Shown here: positions 1 through 5,161 of the stretch, piece by piece | Numbering within the stretch: position 1 is the stretch's first letter | Layout: the number at the start of each line of letters is the position of its first letter | Assembly (NCBI GenBank): GCA_021772355.1 | Contig: JAJFMB010000070.1 | Span: forward strand, 1 to 7,498 | Origin: Chlamydiota bacterium | Lineage (GTDB): Bacteria; Chlamydiota; Chlamydiia; Chlamydiales; JAJFMB01 | Length of the DNA stretch: 7,498 nt | Reading direction: 5' to 3' | Notes under the pieces: model-generated | Databases searched by the model: none | What the model was told of the DNA's origin: nothing | What the model saw: the letters and a program-made list of their open reading frames with translations, nothing else | Made by a program: the position numbers and the translations under genes

Positions 1-1708
1 CTTCAAATGCGTCCATGTCGGGAGTGTCGGATGGATAGGCGTGCCCCCCTTTAATCTCTCGCGTGGCGTAGAGTTCCAAGAGATCTTTGGCATAGCCTAA
101 AATGGCGCGTTGGGTTTGTTCCTTGGCGCGCTTCCACCTGTTGCTTCCTATCGTGTGAAGTTTGGGGATTTCTTCTGAGGAGCCGATGTATTTTGTGATC
201 AAGTGCGCTTGATTAACGGGAACAAAAAGCTTGGCTTGATCGGCGTATTCGATAAGGAAAAATTCTGTGAGATTCCCTTCATGGTTGGGGCGCTTCTCAA
301 TGCCGACATAGCGGCCAATACCGTTATTGAGGTGAACGATGAGTTCGCCGGGAGTGAGATCGAATGCTTGCGAGGGAACAGTGTGGTAGGTGCTGCGCTG
401 TTTTTGTCTGCGAATTTTGAAACGGTGTGTGATTTCTGTCATCGGGAAGAGCATCACATCACAGTCCGGCACAACTAAACCGCTTGATAAGTACCCGATA
501 TGATAGGTGGAATCATCGGGGAGTTTGATGTTGTTTTCCAAGATTCTTTTTTGCAGAGTGGACTCTTCAGGTTCACTGTTACACAGAAGGTGCAGCGCGA
601 TCTTTGAATGGGCTAATGCATTGAGGGAGAGTAGAAGATCGTGTCCGGTGACCTCTTCTTGATCGGGCAAAAGAAAGTGGCTTAAAGGCACAAAGGGGTG
701 ATTCCACCTTTTTGCTTGCAGTGTGCGGTTGAACATCTGAAAGGCAAGGGTGTGCATCGCGTGTTCTGAGTAGTAGCCCCGTTCATCTTCATCAATAATT
801 TCGATAGAACTGAGTTCTTCAATCGGTTGCGGCGTCCAGTAGAGTGTTTGCCTGTGGGAAATCGCGTCGAGAAACTGTTCAATACTCGTAAAGTTGGGAG
901 TGGGTGAGTTACTCGCGCCGAGCAGGGCGACATAGCGATCTTCTAGAGAAAGGATATCGTCAAAAATGACAATGGTATCTTCTCCAAGATAATCCAGGAT
1001 TGTGCTTGTTTCTTGTGCATTTTGGAGTAGCTCCATTTCTTGTGCAGGAGTGACTTCCACCTCATCTACAGGTTTGACCGATTTTTGACCGATGGGATCG
1101 TAGATGCGGATCGATTCGATGGCATCGCCCCAGAATTCTAGGCGAAATGGGTCGGGCGAGGAGACGGGGAAGATGTCGATGATGCCGCCGCGCACGGCAA
1201 ACTCTCCCTTATCGGATGCAACAGGTGTGCGTACGTAACCCATATCATTTAACTGTTGAATTAACGTTTCAAAACCGATGGTTTCTCCCTTTTTAAGGGT
1301 GACGTAGAGATGATCAAATGAGGTGGGAGAGATCAGGCGCTGTAAACAGGCGTGCAGGTTGCTCAATATGATGACAGGTTCGTTGTGATCGAGAATGGTA
1401 TGCAATACTTGGTAGCGGTCGCCCACAACGTCGGGGCTTGGAGGAATTTTTTCGGAAGGGAGTGTTTCCCATGCCGGAAATGTGATGACGGGACGATTGG
1501 TAAAGAAGGGGAAATCGTGATAAAGGCGTCCCTCTTCTTGGCTGGCGCCAGTGAGAATTAGCACATTTTTTCCGGTGGCTTGCTGCGCTATAGCGGCAAT
1601 CAGAGCTTTGGGTGAATTCCACAATCCTTCAACAAGAACGGATTGTTTCGCTTGCAGGGCGTGATGCAAGGAGAGCAGGCGTTCGCTGGAAAGAAGACGT
1701 TCAATCAC
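1..1708 (-). CDS. mfd: Mfd, transcription-repair coupling factor (N-terminal 569 residues; 3' end outside window)
   Basis: Mfd is an ATP-driven DNA translocase that removes RNA polymerase stalled at DNA lesions and recruits UvrA to start nucleotide excision repair. The visible part is the N-terminal half. The UvrB-like region contains GEFAVRGGIIDIFP (about residues 168-181) and PFRLEFWGD. By alignment from memory with E. coli Mfd, the UvrA-contact residues R165, R181 and F185 correspond to R173, R189 and W193 here, so the third is a conservative aromatic change. The RNA-polymerase-interacting (CarD-like) domain starts at PGELIVHLNNGIGRYVGIE (from residue 453). It is followed by the relay-helix region with RWKRAKEQTQ and YAKDLLELYATRE. 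The helicase motifs and C-terminal domain lie beyond the left edge. The frame is open throughout with no frameshift. The GTG start at 1708-1706 overlaps the last 8 nt of alaS, and I see no good Shine-Dalgarno before it, so translation is probably coupled to alaS. Identification is very secure; the exact start is likely but not proven. Confidence 0.96.
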   Translation of the reverse strand, partial: MIERLLSSERLLSLHHALQAKQSVLVEGLWNSPKALIAAIAQQATGKNVLILTGASQEEGRLYHDFPFFTNRPVITFPAWETLPSEKIPPSPDVVGDRYQVLHTILDHNEPVIILSNLHACLQRLISPTSFDHLYVTLKKGETIGFETLIQQLNDMGYVRTPVASDKGEFAVRGGIIDIFPVSSPDPFRLEFWGDAIESIRIYDPIGQKSVKPVDEVEVTPAQEMELLQNAQETSTILDYLGEDTIVIFDDILSLEDRYVALLGASNSPTPNFTSIEQFLDAISHRQTLYWTPQPIEELSSIEIIDEDERGYYSEHAMHTLAFQMFNRTLQAKRWNHPFVPLSHFLLPDQEEVTGHDLLLSLNALAHSKIALHLLCNSEPEESTLQKRILENNIKLPDDSTYHIGYLSSGLVVPDCDVMLFPMTEITHRFKIRRQKQRSTYHTVPSQAFDLTPGELIVHLNNGIGRYVGIEKRPNHEGNLTEFFLIEYADQAKLFVPVNQAHLITKYIGSSEEIPKLHTIGSNRWKRAKEQTQRAILGYAKDLLELYATREIKGGHAYPSDTPDMDAFE

Positions 1709-4343
1709 GGGAAGTCTCGAGAAGTTCACGCGCTTTGGCAAGAGCTTCGGGTATTTTTTGAGGAGATTTTCCTCCCGCTTGTGCACTATTGGCTTTACCG
1801 CCGCCACCCCCATTAACAATTGGGGCAATTGTCTTAATGATCTGTTGGGCGTTGATCCCTTTGCCCACCAAGTCGTCTGAAATACGCACGAGGAGGTGAC
1901 ACCTGCCGTCCGATTCAGACCCAAATACGAGAACAGCAGAGGAGATGGAACCGATGATTTCATCTGCCACAAAGCGCATGTCATCGGGAGATAAAGCAAC
2001 TTTTTGTGCGATGAGGGGAATGTCACAGACATTTTCAATTTTCTTTGAGAGCTCGGCAATCAAGTGAGTCAATTGCCCTTTTCGAAAACCATCAACTTCT
2101 TGAGTAAGCGCACGGTTCTCTTCGAGAAGGTGTTCGAGACGGGCAGTAATTTTTTGTGGCTGTGTCTTCAACAAGGTGGCGAGATGTTCTAGTTGGTCCT
2201 CGGCTTGGCGTGCGAACTCTTCTGCCTCCTTCCCTGAGACAGCTTCAATTCTGCGAACGCCGGCAGCGATGCTGCTTTCCTTGGTGATGCGAAAGTAGCC
2301 AATAGTGCCAACTGCTGAAGTGTGCGTGCCGCCGCAAAGTTCTTTAGAGTAGTCGATGTCGATCACGCGCACTTTGGTGCCGTATTTTTCTCCGAAAAAT
2401 TGCTTGATCTCCCCTTTTTTCTGCACCTCATCATAGGAGAGTTCATAGTCTTTTACGGGGAGATTATCTCGGATTTTTTGGTTAACAAGATCTTCGATCC
2501 GGGTAATTTCTTCCTTAGACACAGCTTTGTGGTGGCTAAAGTCGAAGCGTAATCGCCCGGGTTCTACAACAGAACCCGCTTGTTTGACGTGTGGTCCCAA
2601 TACTTCTTGCAGCGCCCAGTGTAACAGGTGAGTTGCGGTGTGGTTATTGGCAATTTTTTGCCGACGCTCTTCATCGATGGTTGCAGTGAGAGTGTCGCCA
2701 AGGCGGATTGTCCCTTTTTTGAGAGAGCCAACGTGCGCAATGACTCCGGTAAAAGGCGCTTGTGTATCGTGAACATGAAAGGATGTATTTTGGTTGGTTA
2801 GGGTTCCCGTGTCTCCAACTTGACCCCCTTTTTCAGAATAAAAAGGTGTGCTGTCAAGAATGATCATTCCTTCCACCCCTTCCTCAATCTGTTCGACCAT
2901 AGCTCCATCAATGATCAGAGCTGTGACTCTACCTTCAGCTTCCGTTTTTTCAAAGCCAACAAAAGAGCACTCCCCATGTGTCTGGCAATAATCGGAAAAC
3001 AAACTTTCCGAGGCGACTTGCTGTGTCGTTTTATGCACACTGCGTGAACGTTCTTTTGCTTCCTTCTCCAGTTCTTCATACCGTTTAGTGTCCACTGTCA
3101 AATTGCTGTCTTTGGCAAGTAGGATGATTTCTTCCAGAGGAAAGCCGTACGTGTCTTTCAATTTGAACGCTTCATCTCCGGAAATTTTATGGTTTTGTTG
3201 AGTGGCATCGGTAATGATTTGATTAAGCATGTTGCCACCGCGTCGTAGTGTGCGGATAAACGCCTCCTCCTCAGCAGTGAGAATTTCAGCAATGCGGCTT
3301 TCTGCAGTTTTCAATTCAGGGTAGTCCGCTCCCATAGTGGAAATGAGATTAGGTAATAGCTTTGCTAAGAAAGGTTTGTCAATTTCAAGCTGTCTTGCAT
3401 ACCGGACCGCGCGGCGTAGCACTTTGCGCAAGGCATAGCCTCGTTCGATATTGCTCGGCTGCGCGCCGTCGGCAATGGCGAATGAAAGACAGCGCATGTG
3501 GTCGGCGATCACGCGAAAAGCTGAGGAGCGTTCGTCATGGGAGTGATAGGTGATGTTGGAAATTTTTTCCACTTCGCCTATTAAAGAGCGTAAGATGTCT
3601 GTTTCAAAAACGCTGTCGACGCCCATTTTGAGATCGACGATCCGTTCTAAGCCGGCGCCGGTATCGATTGAGGGCTTAGGAAGGTGTTGCATAGTGCCGT
3701 CGGCAAACCGGTTGTTCTGCATAAAGACGAGATTCCAGAACTCCAAAAAACGTTCGCCCGAGGTGTCTTCTGTAGGAGAGGGGGCGCTGCCGTATTTCTC
3801 TCCTCGATCGTAGAGAAGTTCTGAACAGGGGCCGCATGGTCCGGTATCACCCATGGACCAATAATTATCTGCTTCGCCAAAACGTGTGATTTTTTCGGCA
3901 GGCACATATTTTTGCCAAAGCTCATAGGCTTCTTCATCGTCTAAAAAGATCGTAGGAAATATTTTTTCGGGGTCGAAGCCAAAGATTTCGGTAGACACTT
4001 CCCAAGAAAACTTAATTGCGTCCTCTTTAAAGTAATCACCGAAGGAGAAATTCCCTAGCATCTCAAAGAAAGTTAGATGCCTTGTTGTATGCCCAACGTT
4101 TTCCAAATCGTTGTGCTTGCCTCCCAGGCGCACGCATTTCTGACTAGAGGTCGCTCGCGTATAATCGCGACGGCTCTTACCTAAAAAAACATCTTTAAAC
4201 TGGTTCATCCCGGCATTGATGAAGAGTAAGGTTGGGTCATCATGGGGAATAACAGGGGATGAGGGCACAAGCACGTGGCCACTCTTTTTAAAATAGTCTA
4301 AGAACTTTCTGCGGATCTCTTGGGTATTCATATGAGAAATCAT
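1701..4343 (-). CDS. alaS: Alanyl-tRNA synthetase, complete
   Basis: This cytoplasmic class II aminoacyl-tRNA synthetase charges tRNA-Ala with alanine and hydrolyses mischarged Ser- or Gly-tRNA-Ala. At 880 aa it has the usual family length (about 875). The catalytic core comes first: the N-terminal aminoacylation domain has FINAGMNQFKDVFLG (residues 41-55), GGKHNDLENVG (74-84), the motif 2 segment FFEMLGNFSFGDYFK (92-106) and motif 3 GAGLER (229-234). The editing domain keeps all four metal ligands: H568 and H572 in HTATH, and C670 and H674 in CGGTH. The C-Ala domain ends with the glycine-rich GGGGGKANSAQAGG (845-858). I chose the ATG at 4343 because AGGTGA lies about 9 nt upstream. The in-frame ATG at 4331 (residue 5) has no ribosome binding site at a useful distance. 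The preceding gene stops 21 nt upstream and mfd overlaps its 3' end by 8 nt, so it is the middle gene of a probable operon. No key residue is missing. Confidence 0.98.
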   Translation of the reverse strand: MISHMNTQEIRRKFLDYFKKSGHVLVPSSPVIPHDDPTLLFINAGMNQFKDVFLGKSRRDYTRATSSQKCVRLGGKHNDLENVGHTTRHLTFFEMLGNFSFGDYFKEDAIKFSWEVSTEIFGFDPEKIFPTIFLDDEEAYELWQKYVPAEKITRFGEADNYWSMGDTGPCGPCSELLYDRGEKYGSAPSPTEDTSGERFLEFWNLVFMQNNRFADGTMQHLPKPSIDTGAGLERIVDLKMGVDSVFETDILRSLIGEVEKISNITYHSHDERSSAFRVIADHMRCLSFAIADGAQPSNIERGYALRKVLRRAVRYARQLEIDKPFLAKLLPNLISTMGADYPELKTAESRIAEILTAEEEAFIRTLRRGGNMLNQIITDATQQNHKISGDEAFKLKDTYGFPLEEIILLAKDSNLTVDTKRYEELEKEAKERSRSVHKTTQQVASESLFSDYCQTHGECSFVGFEKTEAEGRVTALIIDGAMVEQIEEGVEGMIILDSTPFYSEKGGQVGDTGTLTNQNTSFHVHDTQAPFTGVIAHVGSLKKGTIRLGDTLTATIDEERRQKIANNHTATHLLHWALQEVLGPHVKQAGSVVEPGRLRFDFSHHKAVSKEEITRIEDLVNQKIRDNLPVKDYELSYDEVQKKGEIKQFFGEKYGTKVRVIDIDYSKELCGGTHTSAVGTIGYFRITKESSIAAGVRRIEAVSGKEAEEFARQAEDQLEHLATLLKTQPQKITARLEHLLEENRALTQEVDGFRKGQLTHLIAELSKKIENVCDIPLIAQKVALSPDDMRFVADEIIGSISSAVLVFGSESDGRCHLLVRISDDLVGKGINAQQIIKTIAPIVNGGGGGKANSAQAGGKSPQKIPEALAKARELLETSRD

Positions 4344-4352
4344 ACGGATTTT

Positions 4353-4358
4353 TCACCT
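4353..4358 (-). promoter_or_regulatory. Ribosome binding site of alaS
   Basis: On the minus strand AGGTGA stands 9 nt before the ATG at 4343 and about 21 nt before the alternative ATG at 4331. The spacing favours the upstream start. The site sits inside the 21-nt gap after the stop codon of the preceding gene, leaving no room for a separate promoter or terminator there. Confidence 0.6.
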
Positions 4359-4364
4359 AATTGT

Positions 4365-5003
4365 CTAGTTGACTTTTGTAATAAAATCATCAAAGGAGAT
4401 GTTGGAAGGAAGAAGCTTTTCGATTAGAACGCGGTGTTTGTGTAGTTCTGATACAAGAGTGCTGCGATTTTTTGAAAGCGCTTCGATGTGTTGCATACAA
4501 TTAGTAAAAAGTTCTTTGATAGCATCGCTTTTCGTTTCGGCGCTGAAGGAGTGCGCTTCTATCAGGTCCATCAACCGCATACTCAAGAGAAAACCGTCGC
4601 TAAAGAATTTCTTAGAACAAACGGCAATCCGTTCCGCGCGATACATTAATTTTTCTGAGGAGCGTTTGTAGGGAACGGGGTATGTGCCTTCGATCGCCTC
4701 TCTCCACTCTACAAAGCTTTCGCTAAAGTGTCCTTGCTGCTCTTTGCAGTGCATCGCTCGCGTTGCGATTAAAACGCTCTGTGCAGCAAGGCGCACCATG
4801 GGCAGCTGCCCCGCAGTGCAATACAGGGCATGTCCTGCAGCTAGCGCCCGGAAGTTCTCCTGATTTCCATACACTTTCCCTTTGCGATAGAAGCACCACA
4901 TGCGATGCACCCGATGTCCCACCAAAAACACTGCCCAAACGGACTTAGGCAAACCCTCCAATGGGGGACGCAGCAGAGAGTCGTAAAGAGATAAACTATT
5001 CAT
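4365..5003 (-). CDS. Unrecognised helical protein upstream of alaS (212 aa from ATG; 225 aa if TTG at 5042 is used)
   Basis: I do not recognise this protein. From the ATG it starts MNSLSLYDSLLRPPLEG and ends with the helical-looking segments HIEALSKNRSTLVSELHK and VLIEKLLPSNISFDDFITKVN. It has a tryptophan- and aromatic-containing stretch near the start (SVWAVFLVGHRVHRMWCFY), then VRLAAQSVLIATRAMHC and FVEWREAIEGTYPVPYK. There are several cysteines but no paired CxxC motif. No signal peptide, convincing membrane helix or catalytic motif is visible, so it is probably cytoplasmic and mostly alpha-helical. The frame stays open upstream to a TTG at 5042, which would add 13 residues (TTG-encoded start, then PKTFKVLIVTDV). 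I prefer the ATG because the TTG has no Shine-Dalgarno and overlaps a candidate promoter, although the ATG also lacks a clear one. The gene ends with TAG 21 nt before alaS in the same direction, which makes co-transcription with alaS and mfd likely. The role is unknown. Confidence 0.75.
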   Translation of the reverse strand: MNSLSLYDSLLRPPLEGLPKSVWAVFLVGHRVHRMWCFYRKGKVYGNQENFRALAAGHALYCTAGQLPMVRLAAQSVLIATRAMHCKEQQGHFSESFVEWREAIEGTYPVPYKRSSEKLMYRAERIAVCSKKFFSDGFLLSMRLMDLIEAHSFSAETKSDAIKELFTNCMQHIEALSKNRSTLVSELHKHRVLIEKLLPSNISFDDFITKVN

Positions 5004-5013
5004 AACATCGGTG

Positions 5014-5042
5014 ACAATAAGTACCTTAAAAGTTTTTGGCAA
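5014..5042 (-). promoter_or_regulatory. Candidate promoter for the leftward operon (TTGCCA-17-TATTGT)
   Basis: Read on the minus strand, TTGCCA (5042-5037, five of six matches to the sigma70 -35 box) is followed after 17 nt by TATTGT (5019-5014, four of six matches to the -10 box). A transcript would start near 5007, only a few bases before the ATG at 5003, implying a nearly leaderless message. If real, the TTG at 5042 cannot be the start codon. This is pattern matching only. A promoter farther upstream in the AT-rich stretch at 5066-5082 is an alternative. Confidence 0.35.
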
Positions 5043-5062
5043 CAGAAGAAAAATCGAAAAAG

Positions 5063-5091
5063 TTGGAAAATAATTATTTAATCCCTATCAT
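5063..5091 (+). promoter_or_regulatory. Candidate sigma70/sigma66-type promoter for the large repeat protein
   Basis: TTGGAA (5063-5068, four of six matches to TTGACA) is followed after exactly 17 nt by TATCAT (5086-5091, five of six matches to TATAAT). An AT-rich spacer (AATAATTATTTAAT) fills the gap. Transcription would start near 5098, giving a 5' leader of about 64 nt ahead of the ATG at 5162. The leader shows no obvious riboswitch or attenuator. Confidence 0.55.
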
Positions 5092-5148
5092 CCCATGGCT
5101 TCGATTTCATGACACCAAGGTGGTTTCTTCGGGAATCATCATCACAAC

Positions 5149-5157
5149 AAAGGAGAT
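5149..5157 (+). promoter_or_regulatory. Strong ribosome binding site of the large repeat protein
   Basis: AAAGGAGAT contains the full AAGGAG core and ends 4 nt before the ATG at 5162, with the GGAG core 6 nt away. This is the best Shine-Dalgarno in the window. It fixes the start of the rightward gene and predicts efficient translation. Confidence 0.85.
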
Positions 5158-5161
5158 TGGT

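Larger units (their letters stand above)
5043..5161. other. Divergent intergenic region
   Basis: This 119-base gap separates two transcription units that point away from each other. It holds an AT-rich core at about 5066-5082 and the rightward promoter and ribosome binding site listed separately. I saw no strong inverted repeat, operator-like palindrome or RNA gene in it. CCATGG at 5093-5098 and a 4-bp stem ACCA/TGGT at 5114-5124 are too small to interpret. Confidence 0.7.

Noticed and set aside
203..478. Plus-strand 91-codon open frame
   Set aside because: It lies opposite the mfd RNA-polymerase-interaction domain, whose conserved motifs are on the minus strand. The plus-strand product shows no motif.
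1314..1622. Minus-strand 102-codon open frame and a plus-strand frame at 1352-1561
   Set aside because: Both are out of frame with the clear Mfd N-terminal coding sequence and have shadow-like composition (many Arg, Ser, His and Pro).
2322..3047. Short plus-strand frames and an out-of-frame minus-strand frame within alaS (2322-2552, 2820-3047, 2564-2776)
   Set aside because: They overlap the editing domain and linker of an intact AlaRS and have no ribosome site or recognisable product.
3362..3937. Overlapping short frames on both strands across the AlaRS catalytic domain
   Set aside because: They are shadows of the conserved catalytic core, which contains motif 3 and is in the 880-residue frame.
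4369..4948. Plus-strand frames of 100 and 61 codons opposite the gene upstream of alaS
   Set aside because: The longer minus-strand frame is better placed, 21 nt before alaS in the same direction. The plus frames have no Shine-Dalgarno and Arg/Ser-rich shadow composition. The call is less certain here because the minus-strand protein is itself unrecognised.
5114..5124. Small inverted repeat ACCA-AGG-TGGT in the leader of the repeat-protein gene
   Set aside because: The 4-bp stem does not extend with neighbouring bases and is too short to call a hairpin, operator or riboswitch.
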